The notes: generated by a model from the sequence alone, not told the origin. DNA of 64,000 bases from Pyrobaculum islandicum DSM 4184 (GCF_000015205.1 NC_008701.1:62001-126000); one strand, 5' to 3'. Counted from the first letter of the stretch, positions 1 through 8,460 are shown. Made by a program: numbers and translations.

Positions 1-718
1 CATCATTGGCAACGGCGCTGGGCTACGGGCTGTTCACCGAGGAGGCCTTTAGGGACTTCATCAAGTAGCTAGTCAACGATTTGCTCAAGGTTTACCAAAC
101 TAGGCGTTGGACCCACTACGACAGCGAGGGCTTCGGCCGCCCACTTTTGGCCATCGACGTCGACGTTCTCGCTAGAGATAACGAACACGTTCTCGTCGGG
201 TAAGCCCGGCGTCGACCGCGGAGACGTGGCCGAATTATACAGAGAGGGCCTCCTCTACGAGAGAGTTGATAAGGCAATGCCGAGGTTGCTCATTGTAAGC
301 CCCGGCGATTAGGAAGAGGGTTCTCAAGCTGGCTGGAGAACTGGGCGTCGAGGGGGTCTCCAAGTCATATAACACCGCCACCACGTAATGGGTCTCCGAC
401 ATTGTTGTGTCTAACGGCTTAACCAGAGGCTACGTTACCTGGGGCGAGCTACATAAGTTAACGAAAGCGAACCAGCTGGCGCTCCTTGTTGAAGTGAAGA
501 CTGGACTTGAGGCGGTTGGGTGGCACAAGCTGGAGTACGTAATTGACTAGATAAGGGAGTACGTAAATGTGCTAAAGCTCAAGTACGCAGCTTTCAACGA
601 GTTTAAAGACGGGGCGCTTAGGAGCAAGCTTAGAAGAAACGGTATCGAAATCTTCGAAAACTTACTAGGACGCGCCAAGAAATTCCAAGCCTACGTAATC
701 AACGCATTATCCACGTGA
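1..718 (+). pseudogene. Decayed gene, possibly of the DUF3782 / PD-(D/E)XK-like family
   Basis: Coding signal runs from the window edge to a TGA at 716-718 but only if reading frames are joined. Frame 3 reads to a stop at 66-68 and continues past it; near 200 the frame shifts by one base, and it shifts again near 305. Further in-frame stops occur near 386 and 548. The joined product has segments such as AIDVDVLARDNEHVLV and DRGDVAELYREGLLYE, then a Leu/Lys-rich C-terminus. This order resembles archaeal DUF3782-type proteins, where a nuclease-like core follows a coiled coil; that assignment is a guess. With three stops and two shifts the gene cannot be functional. It lies beside a restriction-like locus, so it may be a lost defence or mobile-element gene. 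The 5' end is outside the window. Confidence 0.6.
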
Positions 719-930
719 TAAAAAGCGTAGCTCAGCCTTATGTACAGCGTAACTGCAATGTCTGGGCGTGGGGCTTTATCCATAATTGGGGCGATAAACT
801 CTCGATGTTGATTAGCGATTCCCTAGCTGCTTATCCAATTTTCGTGTTATGTCAAAACGAGAGCTTGTTGTTGGCACTATCACTGAAATAAATACGAGTA
901 TAATGCACAAAATTTTTACCTTTAAAGCCG

Positions 931-1833
931 TTAATATGTCTGGTTCTTTGTTTGTGGCGCGAAGCAATGTTTACACTTTTCGCATGTCGTATTTACGCCT
1001 AGCTCGTTTGGACAGATGTACTGGCTGTATTTCTCCAGGGCTTGTCTCAGCTGTGAAAGCCTTCTGTGTTCTAGGAATATGATGAGTCTCTTGCCGTTTT
1101 TGGCGGCCCACTTAGCCAGGGCTTCTATCGCGGGGATCTGGCTCTTTACGTCTTCGCCAGCGGCTAGATATGTGATGTGGTCGAAGTAGGCGCCGTATTT
1201 TTCATAGGCCTTGTAGTTGGCCCCGTCTAGAGACATGAGGACTACCAAGTTGCGCGGCCGCTCTGGCGACGCCGCCACTATGGGGAACGACCGCGTGTAT
1301 AGGTAGAACGTCACGTGGTGGAAGTCGGACGCCAGCTTCTTGAGGTAGCCCCAGTACCAGTCTGAGAATACGTCTCCGCCTACGTGAAACCTAATTATCT
1401 CCGCCCCCCTAAACTCCACGATGAAGCGGGTCCAGTCTCTAAGCCAGCTGTACCCTTCCCTCACGACGTGGATGAAGTTGATGTACTCCCTCAGGAGGTG
1501 CAGTGGGTTGTACCTGGCGATGTTTATGTCGTAGCACACAAGCCCCCTCCCGCGGTAGAGCCCGGCGGACCCCGGCCTCCCGCAGAAGGTGGCGTAGGGG
1601 CATGTCAGAACCGGCGGGAGGTCGAAGGTCCATATCCTCCCCACCTTCCTATTGCCGGGGACATACGGCATTTTGGGCACCGGCACGCCCCCCGAGATCC
1701 TCCTCTGGATTTGAACCAGCTGGGCGAGCTCCAGCTCGGAGCGCGGCGGCCTGTAGGCCCCACCTCTGTAGAGCTCCCAGGCAAGCTCCCTCAACGTCCA
1801 TCTGCCAATGCGTCTGTCGAACAACGTTAACAT
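931..1833 (-). CDS. Gp88-like protein (phage gene product 88 family)
   Basis: A 300-residue protein. Visible blocks are FDLPPVLTCP (70-79), C84, C100 followed by YDINIARYNP, RFHVGGDVFS (148-157), and a C-terminal cysteine cluster C274-x9-C284-x2-C287-x2-C290. These match the Gp88 family, first named from phage proteins, with a conserved Cys-rich core and a G-G-D-x-F block; its biochemical role is not known. The C-terminal cysteines could bind zinc or an iron-sulfur cluster, which is inference. It is divergent from the McrB-like gene with only 28 bases between the start codons, so the two probably share a promoter region. The context suggests a defence or mobile-element role. The ATG at 1833 is preceded by an AT-rich box near 1845-1852. 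Confidence 0.65.
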   Translation of the reverse strand: MLTLFDRRIGRWTLRELAWELYRGGAYRPPRSELELAQLVQIQRRISGGVPVPKMPYVPGNRKVGRIWTFDLPPVLTCPYATFCGRPGSAGLYRGRGLVCYDINIARYNPLHLLREYINFIHVVREGYSWLRDWTRFIVEFRGAEIIRFHVGGDVFSDWYWGYLKKLASDFHHVTFYLYTRSFPIVAASPERPRNLVVLMSLDGANYKAYEKYGAYFDHITYLAAGEDVKSQIPAIEALAKWAAKNGKRLIIFLEHRRLSQLRQALEKYSQYICPNELGVNTTCEKCKHCFAPQTKNQTY

Positions 1834-1861
1834 ATAATAACAGCGGTTTAATAGCTACTTA

Positions 1862-3289
1862 ATGAGTATTTCTCAGGAGAGATGTTATGTCATATTAGGA
1901 TCTCCGGAAAATTGGCATTATGCAATATCGGAAATATCAAAAGAGAACGAATTAACCCCTAAATACTCTGGTGAATGCGATCCACAATGCCTAATGGTGT
2001 TAAGAGAGAAAAAGAAAAATGGAAAAATTCTATGGGCATTTCCTAATACGAAAGATTATAAAGAATTAGAAAATAATTTTAAGACATATAATGAAATATA
2101 CATACTAGCTGTATCTACTGCCAGGTTTGGTGATACAACACCAGAGGAAGATAAGAAAAACGCGGAGGTATATCTTTCGAAAATTGTGGCTCTCGGTAAG
2201 GTGACGAAAGACGACCTTATAGGTGGATGTAGTTGTCAATACTGGCCCAATAAAGATAATAATTGGTATTATAAGTTTTTTATCGAGGTCTTGGCGTATT
2301 TAGACCCTCAGAACGGGAGAGACGGCTTTATACTGAAAGGCTTTCAGCCTGGGTCGCTTAAAGAGGTAGATTGCAGACTTCTGTTTAATATCCTCGATTT
2401 AGCGGTGAAAAGCGGTATCTATAAGGTTCCGAGATGTAGAGGGGAGAGCGATGTCAAACTTTTTAGAAAAGCTATTGACGAGCTAAAGGGGCAGTTTCAG
2501 GGAATGTCTGAAGTGGTGGAGAAGGTGGGGGCGGCGCTGTACGCCGGCAACGTGTTGCTTATCGGTCCGCCGGGGGTGGGGAAGACGACGTTGGCGGTGG
2601 AGTTCGCCAAGAGGCTGACGGAGGGCGACTATATCTTGGCCACTGCGAACGCGCTGTGGTTTAGACGTGATGTGGTTGGAGGGGAGACCATAAGGGAGGG
2701 CTCCGTCGTCTGGAAGAGCGGCTTGTTGATTAAGGCGTACAACAGGGCCGCCAGAAACTGTGGGAGACCTCTCCTGCTTATAATCGACGAGATAAATAGA
2801 GCAGATGCAGATAAGGCCTTTGGCGAGTTCTTCTCTATCTTCAGATCGCCGAGTCCCGAAGACTGGGAAATACCCAAGACGCTGGTGGAGGAGATTGAAG
2901 GATATGGCGATAAGGCCGACGAAGAGGCGAGGGCCTTCCTGCGAAACTATAGAGAGATGGGAGACACCCCCCTCAAGAGGATCAGGGTGTTAGCTACGAT
3001 GAACACACGCGACGTTAGAAACCTGTTTCTGCTGGGGGAGGCCCTCTTGAGGAGATTCACTATCGTGAGATTCGAGAAGATCGGAGAGGATGTTCTAAAG
3101 GCCGATGGCGAGCTCTACAGCGCATATCAAAACATGAATAGAGGTGGCGACATTCCGCCCAGCGCGTTAATTCACGCCAAGAGGCTTAGAGACGCATACA
3201 AGGCCCTGGGTCTTGCCGAGCCGCGAGCTGAAGAGCTGATCGAGATGTCGTCTGGAGGATTCGCCCTGAGGAAGAGACACAGGACGTAG
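1862..3289 (+). CDS. McrB-like AAA+ ATPase of a type IV restriction-like system
   Basis: 475 residues. The C-terminal half is a McrB/MoxR-type AAA+ module: Walker A GPPGVGKT (about 235-242), Walker B LLLIIDEINRAD (about 302-313), an ATMNTRD sensor block (about 378-384) and LLRRF with a candidate arginine finger (about 397-401). In McrBC systems this subunit recognises modified DNA with an N-terminal domain and drives the McrC nuclease by nucleotide hydrolysis. The N-terminal 200 residues have no catalytic motif and probably recognise DNA; the WPNKDNNWYYKF stretch is vaguely EVE/PUA-like. The first ~600 bases are AT-rich with A/T-ending codons, while the ATPase part is GC-rich like the neighbours, suggesting a swapped recognition module. 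The McrC-like gene follows three bases after the stop. The ATG at 1862 is next to an AT-rich box near 1843-1853. Confidence 0.8.
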   Translation: MSISQERCYVILGSPENWHYAISEISKENELTPKYSGECDPQCLMVLREKKKNGKILWAFPNTKDYKELENNFKTYNEIYILAVSTARFGDTTPEEDKKNAEVYLSKIVALGKVTKDDLIGGCSCQYWPNKDNNWYYKFFIEVLAYLDPQNGRDGFILKGFQPGSLKEVDCRLLFNILDLAVKSGIYKVPRCRGESDVKLFRKAIDELKGQFQGMSEVVEKVGAALYAGNVLLIGPPGVGKTTLAVEFAKRLTEGDYILATANALWFRRDVVGGETIREGSVVWKSGLLIKAYNRAARNCGRPLLLIIDEINRADADKAFGEFFSIFRSPSPEDWEIPKTLVEEIEGYGDKADEEARAFLRNYREMGDTPLKRIRVLATMNTRDVRNLFLLGEALLRRFTIVRFEKIGEDVLKADGELYSAYQNMNRGGDIPPSALIHAKRLRDAYKALGLAEPRAEELIEMSSGGFALRKRHRT

Positions 3290-3292
3290 CCC

Positions 3293-4447
3293 GTGGGGTC
3301 CGCCGAGTGGCGGCGTAGAGATAGACGGTTGTTGGAGCTGGCGGCGCGTTGGTATGTAAAACACTACGTCGGGGGGAGAAATATAATGAAGCTCCTGGGC
3401 TTGTCGGAAGAAGAGAGATATGGGGTGGCCTCTGCGTTGTTGGCCGTGTTTGTAAATGCGATGACGGGAGTGGTGAAGGCCGCACTTAGAGACCTCTTGG
3501 TTTATAGGGAATTTGCTGTCGTATACGGCGACGAGATCTTTGGCGCCCTAGACGTGGGGAGGACAGTGGCTGTTCTGCCTGCGGGAGTATACGCCTCGTT
3601 GACGTACCTCCCCTCGCTTCAAGCGCCTGAGTATGGGATACTGAGGCGCATGGCCTTGAAAGTAGCGAAGTGGGAGAGAGAAGCCGCCGTCGACGAGGAG
3701 ATGAGGAAGGACGCCGAGAGGCTGAGGCGGATTGCCAAGAGGTTGCCTAAGGCATATGGCAGAGCGGCAGTAGACGTAAGAGAGGGGCCGCCTTGGCTGA
3801 GACAGGGCTGGGCTATCTACAGGGCAGCCAAGGCGCTTGTGGAGGGAGAAATATACGTGGGGGAGAGGAGGGGGGTTGGAAAGGCGTTGAAGTTTGTCAA
3901 CTGGCGCCTATACGAGATGTATATAGCTATGCTTGTGTTAGAAGCCCTACGGCGCTTGGGTTGGAGGACGGTGGGGGTAGACGTGGAGAAACGCGCTGTC
4001 TTAGTCGAAAGGGACGGTAAAACCCTGGCGGTGTATCTTAACAGAGCGTTGCCACACCACTCCATAATAGAGGAGGTCGCCGGGGACGAGGTGAGGGGGA
4101 GGCCGGATTTAACTGTCGCAAACGCCGATGTGAAAGCCGTGGTGGAGTGTAAATACTCAGACAGGCCGGGCTATATCGCAAGAGGCCGCTTCCAAGTGAT
4201 GACATATATGTGCGAATACGGTGCAAAAATTGGGATATTGGTATATCCAGCCGTGTCGGAGGAAGAGGCCGAGGATGAAGAAGAGGAGACGGCAGTTAGA
4301 TGGGCAAACAGCGGCAAGCCGATCCGTATGAAAGACGGCCGCGCCATATACCCCCTGAGGATAGATCCGGCTGATGGAGCTACCGCAGATGAGGCCAGGA
4401 AAAAACACCTTGGCGATGTGATGAGACTATTGGAGAGGTCATTATAA
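3293..4447 (+). CDS. McrC-like PD-(D/E)XK endonuclease subunit
   Basis: 384 residues starting at GTG, three bases after the McrB-like stop, so cotranscribed and probably translationally coupled. The C-terminal third has a PD-(D/E)XK nuclease core: GRPDLTV (D near 271), VECKY (E-x-K near 285-287), then FQVMTYM and GILVYP, the helix and strand that follow the active site in McrC proteins. The N-terminal half is helical and arginine/lysine-rich, as in McrC proteins that bind the AAA+ ring. Expected role: cleavage of modified or foreign DNA once the ATPase partner is loaded. An acidic run (EEEAEDEEEE) lies late in the protein. Length is normal for McrC. The cleavage target cannot be read from sequence. 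Confidence 0.75.
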   Translation: MGSAEWRRRDRRLLELAARWYVKHYVGGRNIMKLLGLSEEERYGVASALLAVFVNAMTGVVKAALRDLLVYREFAVVYGDEIFGALDVGRTVAVLPAGVYASLTYLPSLQAPEYGILRRMALKVAKWEREAAVDEEMRKDAERLRRIAKRLPKAYGRAAVDVREGPPWLRQGWAIYRAAKALVEGEIYVGERRGVGKALKFVNWRLYEMYIAMLVLEALRRLGWRTVGVDVEKRAVLVERDGKTLAVYLNRALPHHSIIEEVAGDEVRGRPDLTVANADVKAVVECKYSDRPGYIARGRFQVMTYMCEYGAKIGILVYPAVSEEEAEDEEEETAVRWANSGKPIRMKDGRAIYPLRIDPADGATADEARKKHLGDVMRLLERSL

Positions 4448-4474
4448 GATTTATATATCTACGTAGTGCTTTTT

Positions 4475-4819
4475 ATGGATCTGCTTAGAGTTGGGGTGGC
4501 TCTGGTGGGGGTGGCGCTTCTCATCATCGCGCTGGTGGCTCTGGCCTTCTATCTGGACGTCCGGGGGAGGATGGCGGCTCCGCAGGTGCCTTTTTCGGCC
4601 TTCTGCTATGGGGGGTACGTAGTGGTCTCCGCCTATGTGGATCTGCGTAATGTGACTGTGGCTGATGGGTCGGGGAGGGTGCTCTGCGCCTTCGACTTCT
4701 TGAGGGCTGGGTCGGAGAGGGTGTGTAGGGTGGGCAACGGGACTGTTGCCGTGGTGGAGGCGGGGGGCTACAGTAGGGTGGTGGTGTGCCCCGGGCCGCC
4801 CCGGCCGGTAAGAGATTAA
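4475..4819 (+). CDS. Small membrane-anchored protein of unknown function
   Basis: 114 residues from the ATG at 4475. A GTG nine bases upstream is also in frame, but the TATA-like box TTTATATATC (about 4450-4459) sits better for the ATG. One hydrophobic helix (about residues 4-27) is followed by an outward-looking domain rich in Val and Gly, with four cysteines, which could form two disulfides; disulfides are common in Pyrobaculum proteins. I do not recognise a family. It follows the McrC-like gene by 27 bases but has its own promoter-like box, so it need not belong to that operon. Confidence 0.55.
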   Translation: MDLLRVGVALVGVALLIIALVALAFYLDVRGRMAAPQVPFSAFCYGGYVVVSAYVDLRNVTVADGSGRVLCAFDFLRAGSERVCRVGNGTVAVVEAGGYSRVVVCPGPPRPVRD

Positions 4820-4840
4820 AACTCCTCTCTTTTTCCCACT

Positions 4841-5050
4841 ATGCTTAAGGTAGAAAGACAGGGCCCTGTGGCTAGGCTTGTCTACAAGTCTGGAGATAGA
4901 GAGGCTGTGGCTGTGGGCCCCGTGTCTGACCTCCCTACGCTCCTCGGCCTCTTTGTGGCTCAGATGGCGAGAGAGGGCTTCACTGCTGAAGACATGTGCT
5001 CTGCCTTGAGAAAAGTTTTGGAAGAGCTGGGGCAGTTTTCTCCTTCGTAA
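4841..5050 (+). CDS. Small conserved-looking protein, unknown function
   Basis: 69 residues, ATG start 21 bases after the previous gene. The sequence is soluble and mixed: a beta-like N-terminal half (VARLVYKSGDREAVAVG) then a helical half (LLGLFVAQMAREGFTAEDM). No catalytic motif or membrane helix is visible and no family is recognised. An AT-rich stretch (4811-4821) could serve as its promoter. Codon use matches neighbouring genes, which supports a real gene, but the short length keeps confidence moderate. Confidence 0.5.
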   Translation: MLKVERQGPVARLVYKSGDREAVAVGPVSDLPTLLGLFVAQMAREGFTAEDMCSALRKVLEELGQFSPS

Positions 5051-5156
5051 TCACCGAGAAGAATTCTGTATTTTTGACACAGGCGGAAGGCTAAATATTC
5101 ATGTGTGCATCTACGGCGTCTCACGTGGGGCTCTGTCTCGACAGGGCTTGTCTCTG

Positions 5157-5258
5157 GAGGAGGGCCCCACGACCCCGCGCCTGAGGTAGCCTAGCTACTG
5201 ATGAAGGCGTGGGCGAGGAGAAAGTCTCTAGGCGTAGGGACAGACGGCGTGAGTGAAA
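5157..5258 (+). pseudogene. PaREP1-family C-terminal remnant
   Basis: Reading 5161-5258 gives GPHDPAPEVA, a stop at 5189-5191, then MKAWARRKSLGVGTD. The truncated PaREP1 gene at 58025-58384 (minus strand) ends with GPMPNDPTPEVS and MTAWARRKSLGVGT, so the two loci carry the same terminal piece. The DNA from about 5203 to 5246 is nearly identical to the reverse complement of 58037-58080. It includes a short hairpin, GTCTCTA-GGCG-TAGGGAC (about 5225-5242). No start or upstream coding part is left. Confidence 0.6.
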
Positions 5259-5267
5259 AAAGGGGGG

Positions 5268-7127
5268 TTATTTTTCTCCGTATACCCTGGTTCCGCCGGT
5301 TTCGGCCTTCTTTTTGCCTGTTTTGGCGAGAGCTGCCAGTAGCGCCGCGCCTACTGCGGCGATTATGACAAGTACGACGGCTTCAGTTGGGAAGGGGGCT
5401 GGTGCTGGGGCTACTGTGAGCGTCGGCGTAGGTGTTGGAGACGGCGTGGGAGTAGGCGTTGCCGTTGGTGTGGTTGGCGTTGGTGTTTTACTTGGCGTGG
5501 GGCTTGGGGTTGGCGTGGCTGTGGGCGTTGGGGTGGTTGGAGACGGCGTGGCTTGGCCTATCTGTATTGTTGTGGGTTGGCCTCCTGGGGCTTGTATCTG
5601 TAGTGTGGTTGGCTTGTCGTATTTGAATCTATATTGGTATACCGGTTGTTCGCTTGGGTAGGAGGCGAGTATTTTCTTGCCGTCTACCGTTAGGAAGGGT
5701 ATGCCGACGTTGGGGTCTTCTGCCTTTATTGTCACTGTCACTACGTCGCCGGGAGTGGGGAACCTGGGCATTATCTTTTCTATGGCTACGGCGGGGGCTG
5801 GGGCGTAGTCTCCGATGGCTAGCCAGACGGGCTTGCCTACTATAGAGATGTAGTACCGTGTGTATTTAGCCAGTGGGTGTTTCTTCGCTTCTACTAGCTG
5901 GGCTGTGCCGTTTAGAGTTTTGAGGCCTTGGTACTGGCCTGGGAGGTCTATGGCTATTGTGCCGGGGAGGAGGTCGCTGTCGATGTATATCTGGGCGGCT
6001 TTAGTGCCCCAGGTCACCACGGCGTAGTTTTTGTAGGTGAGGGTTTCTGGGTCTATCTGGACGCGGCCGTCTGGGTAGACGACGTAGGTTCTAAAGCCGT
6101 GGGACTTGTCTATGGAGCCGCCTAATGTCCTCGTGGTGACGAAGTAGGTGCCGTTTATCACTACTGTGGAGTTGCCGGAGTGTACGTGGCCGGCCATCAC
6201 TAGGGCCACCCTGTACCTTATCGTTAGGTTGAGAAATCTCTCGTAGGTGGGCCGGTTGTAGAGGTAGCTGGTGTAGACGATGTAGTAGGGCCTCCTCCCG
6301 GTGGGGTCTCTGTTGAGTCTGTCTATGTCCTGGGGGCCGCGGTAGGTCTCGACTATATACGCATCTCTTAGGTAGAAGGGCGGGTGGTGTATGAGGACTA
6401 TCTTTACCTTGTCTGGGTAGCGCCTCAAGATGTCGCCGTAGAATTTGACCTGCTCTTCTGTTAGATAGCCGTCGTGGCCGCTGTCTAGGCCGATTATTAG
6501 ATAGGGCCCGACGACTCTATACCAATAGGGGGGCCCTACGTACCTCCTGTAGTTGTTCAGTGGGTCGTCGCCAGCGTGGTCGTGGTTCCCCGGTATTGCG
6601 AAGATGGGCTTTGTAATTGTGGAGGCGTATCTGACGAGTAGGGCGTACTGCCAGGGCTGGCCTCCGACGTCTGCGAGGTCGCCGGTGAGGAACACGACGT
6701 CGTAGGGGCCGGAGCTGGCGTAGAGAGCGCCGTGGATTAGGCGGTATACAGAGGCCATGTCTAGCTCAACTCCCACATGTATGTCGGTAAGCTGGATTAT
6801 CCTAAGAGGCCCCGTGACGTTGCCGACCCAGACGGCCTTGGGCTCGTATATCTCACCGCCGTTGATGACTATGTCGTATAGGCCGAGTGGGGCGTCTGCT
6901 GGGACATAGGCCGTGATGACGTTTCCAGAGACGTTAAACCTGAGTTCTAGAGGCTTCTCCATCCCGGGGGCGGCTAGGGCGACGCTTTTCACCACAGTTG
7001 GTGCGTCAAGCGTGATGTTAAAGACGCCGCCTGGAGTTACGTATGTCGGAACCGCCCATCTGGGGTCTGTAATTGATGCGGCAAATACAAGGGCTACTGT
7101 GAGGAGTATTTGAAAAAGTGGTTTCAT
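5268..7127 (-). CDS. Secreted calcineurin-like metallophosphoesterase with Thr-Pro stalk and C-terminal anchor
   Basis: 619 residues. A signal peptide (1-17) leads to a beta domain, then a calcineurin-like phosphoesterase core with all metal ligands: TDIH (113-116), GD (149-150), GNHDH (180-184), HHPP (247-250) and GHVH (313-316). A further beta domain follows, then a Thr-Pro-rich stalk (about 515-580), a membrane helix (about 583-603) and a basic tail. It probably hydrolyses phosphomonoesters or diesters outside the membrane, held on a stalk. Its ATG overlaps the TGA of the upstream gene (7124-7127, ATGA), so the two are coupled. DNA of the stalk (5476-5548) matches the stalk of the divergent binding protein at 8581-8653 in inverted orientation. 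Substrate unknown; uptake of phosphate or organophosphate is possible. Confidence 0.8.
   Translation of the reverse strand: MKPLFQILLTVALVFAASITDPRWAVPTYVTPGGVFNITLDAPTVVKSVALAAPGMEKPLELRFNVSGNVITAYVPADAPLGLYDIVINGGEIYEPKAVWVGNVTGPLRIIQLTDIHVGVELDMASVYRLIHGALYASSGPYDVVFLTGDLADVGGQPWQYALLVRYASTITKPIFAIPGNHDHAGDDPLNNYRRYVGPPYWYRVVGPYLIIGLDSGHDGYLTEEQVKFYGDILRRYPDKVKIVLIHHPPFYLRDAYIVETYRGPQDIDRLNRDPTGRRPYYIVYTSYLYNRPTYERFLNLTIRYRVALVMAGHVHSGNSTVVINGTYFVTTRTLGGSIDKSHGFRTYVVYPDGRVQIDPETLTYKNYAVVTWGTKAAQIYIDSDLLPGTIAIDLPGQYQGLKTLNGTAQLVEAKKHPLAKYTRYYISIVGKPVWLAIGDYAPAPAVAIEKIMPRFPTPGDVVTVTIKAEDPNVGIPFLTVDGKKILASYPSEQPVYQYRFKYDKPTTLQIQAPGGQPTTIQIGQATPSPTTPTPTATPTPSPTPSKTPTPTTPTATPTPTPSPTPTPTLTVAPAPAPFPTEAVVLVIIAAVGAALLAALAKTGKKKAETGGTRVYGEK
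5476..5548 (-). repeat. Thr-Pro stalk DNA, copy 1 of an inverted duplication
   Basis: These 73 bases, read on the minus strand, match 8581-8653 on the plus strand at 72 of 73 positions. Both encode Thr/Pro/Ala/Ser-rich stalks, one in the metallophosphoesterase and one in the binding protein. The identity is at DNA level, beyond what shared composition requires. Confidence 0.85.
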
Positions 7128-8401
7128 TTTCTACGGAGGGCTAGCGCGGCTGCTACTATTGCGAATATCAAGGCGAGGGCTGTGCCGACGAAAGCTGTGG
7201 TTTTGGCGTTGTTAGCCTCAGCCACGGCGGCGTTGAGCTGTTGGGCGAGTTGATCTATCTTCTGGCTTAGAGCCGCCACTTGGCCGCCCACGGCGTCGAC
7301 CTTAGTAGATACCTGCGAAACGGCGTTTTTAACGGCGGAGACTTCGTTTTGTAGCGCGGCGGCTGTGTTTTTAAGCGACGAGACATCAGATGTGATTTGG
7401 GCCATCTGACGGACTTGGTAGACCATCGTCGTGAGCTCTCTATAGTTGCCAGTGGCCCACAGGAGGAGGTTTCTTAGGAATCTAGGCCCGTCTAGTTGGA
7501 CCCTGTAGTAAATGGGGGCGGTCATGGGCTCGTAGCCGCCGTATGGCGTCTCGCCGGAGAGGATGAGCACGCTTCCGCTTGGCATAATCTCGGCAGCCAT
7601 CAGCGCGAAGACGCCGCGGTCGCCTGCCTTGTGGGCCTTTCCATCTCTGCCTTTGCCGTCGGCGGAGGTCCTGTGCTCAACTATAGTGCCCCTCTCGGTG
7701 GTTCTGGCTATCACGTAGATATTGCCGTAGGCCTTCTGCGTCTCTGGGCTTGTGGCGGGGACCCACCTCCCGTCGGGCAACACTACGGCGATTACGCCAG
7801 GGCCGTGGAAGAGGACGCGCTGGGCGAGGAAGCCGAGGAAGGCCAGCTGAGGCGGCGGGTCGACAACGCCTATCACTCTATAGCCAGCTCTTGCGTTATA
7901 CTGTGGATCCTCTACTGAGACGTAGTCGACTCTAATGTGGGCGCCTAGGTATTCAGCTATGTCGTTACAGACGGCTTGCGACTCCTCCGAGCCCTGGGCT
8001 GGGTAGTCGGAGTCGGCGGCGCACCACAACACTTTGCCTCCAGACTCAAACCATTTCTTTAAGGCGGCTAGCTCCGCCTCGCTGAGGGGCTTAGGCGGTT
8101 GTCCGAGGATGATCACATTAAACTTGGACAAGTCGATAGTAGAGAAGTCGCCTCGTATTATCGTGGCCATTTTAGTGGCGTTTAGCTTCGACAGGGTGGG
8201 GTCTAGCTTGGCGTCTGGCGGAACGAGGACGTATAACATTGCGAAGTCTGTAATCGCCAGGGGGTTAGCCGTGGAGTTGACCCAGAAATCCAGCCCTTTT
8301 GTGGCTTCGCCATGTGCTACATCTACTAATACTGGCACATAGAGTTGTTGGGCGGCGGCGAGGGCCGCCGCCAGGAGCACCACCACGAGTTTGGACTTCA
8401 T
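7124..8401 (-). CDS. Exported protein with GATase-like N-terminal domain, coiled coil and C-terminal anchor
   Basis: 425 residues: signal peptide (about 1-17), a globular domain with FNVIILGQPPKPLSEAE and KKWFESGGKVLW, a pattern seen in DUF4350/ThuA-like class I glutaminase-fold domains, then a coiled coil of roughly 75 residues (about 325-400, rich in Ala, Gln, Ser, Val) and a C-terminal membrane helix (about 402-421) ending in basic residues. The coiled coil may hold the globular domain away from the membrane or oligomerise it. It is the first gene of a two-gene operon with the metallophosphoesterase (stop and start overlap by four bases). A TATA-like TTTTAAAA (about 8422-8430) lies 25 bases before the ATG. 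Function unknown. Confidence 0.65.
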   Translation of the reverse strand: MKSKLVVVLLAAALAAAQQLYVPVLVDVAHGEATKGLDFWVNSTANPLAITDFAMLYVLVPPDAKLDPTLSKLNATKMATIIRGDFSTIDLSKFNVIILGQPPKPLSEAELAALKKWFESGGKVLWCAADSDYPAQGSEESQAVCNDIAEYLGAHIRVDYVSVEDPQYNARAGYRVIGVVDPPPQLAFLGFLAQRVLFHGPGVIAVVLPDGRWVPATSPETQKAYGNIYVIARTTERGTIVEHRTSADGKGRDGKAHKAGDRGVFALMAAEIMPSGSVLILSGETPYGGYEPMTAPIYYRVQLDGPRFLRNLLLWATGNYRELTTMVYQVRQMAQITSDVSSLKNTAAALQNEVSAVKNAVSQVSTKVDAVGGQVAALSQKIDQLAQQLNAAVAEANNAKTTAFVGTALALIFAIVAAALALRRK

Positions 8402-8444
8402 ATACCTAGATACGTCTGGTTTTTAAAAGTAGATGCCTATAACT

Positions 8445-8460
8445 GAAAGCCTCGCCCTAG
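8445..8460 (+). mobile_element. Relic of an IS605-type terminal motif
   Basis: GAAAGCCTCGCCCTAG matches the first half of the intact terminal hairpin at 48912-48930 (GAAAGCCTCGCCCTTTAGG). The second arm is missing. It lies just before the TATA box (about 8464-8476) of the binding-protein gene. The match is short, so chance is possible. Confidence 0.35.

Noticed and set aside
849-1082. 77-codon open frame on the plus strand
   Set aside because: It runs into the antisense of the Gp88-like gene, its composition changes midway, and no family pattern is visible.
1384-1862. Long plus-strand frames opposite the Gp88-like gene
   Set aside because: Antisense shadows: Arg/Pro-rich, no motif, and the minus-strand gene has clear family blocks.
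5060-5260. Hairpin-rich DNA considered as a stable RNA gene such as RNase P RNA
   Set aside because: GAGGAGAAAGTC resembled a catalytic-core box, but the same DNA is coding in the PaREP1 copy at 58 kb and the required distant elements are missing.
5314-5661. Gly/Val-rich plus-strand frame and other frames over the Thr-Pro stalks; possible CRISPR-like repeat
   Set aside because: These are shadows of Pro/Thr codon runs. The repeats are short, tandem and without spacers.
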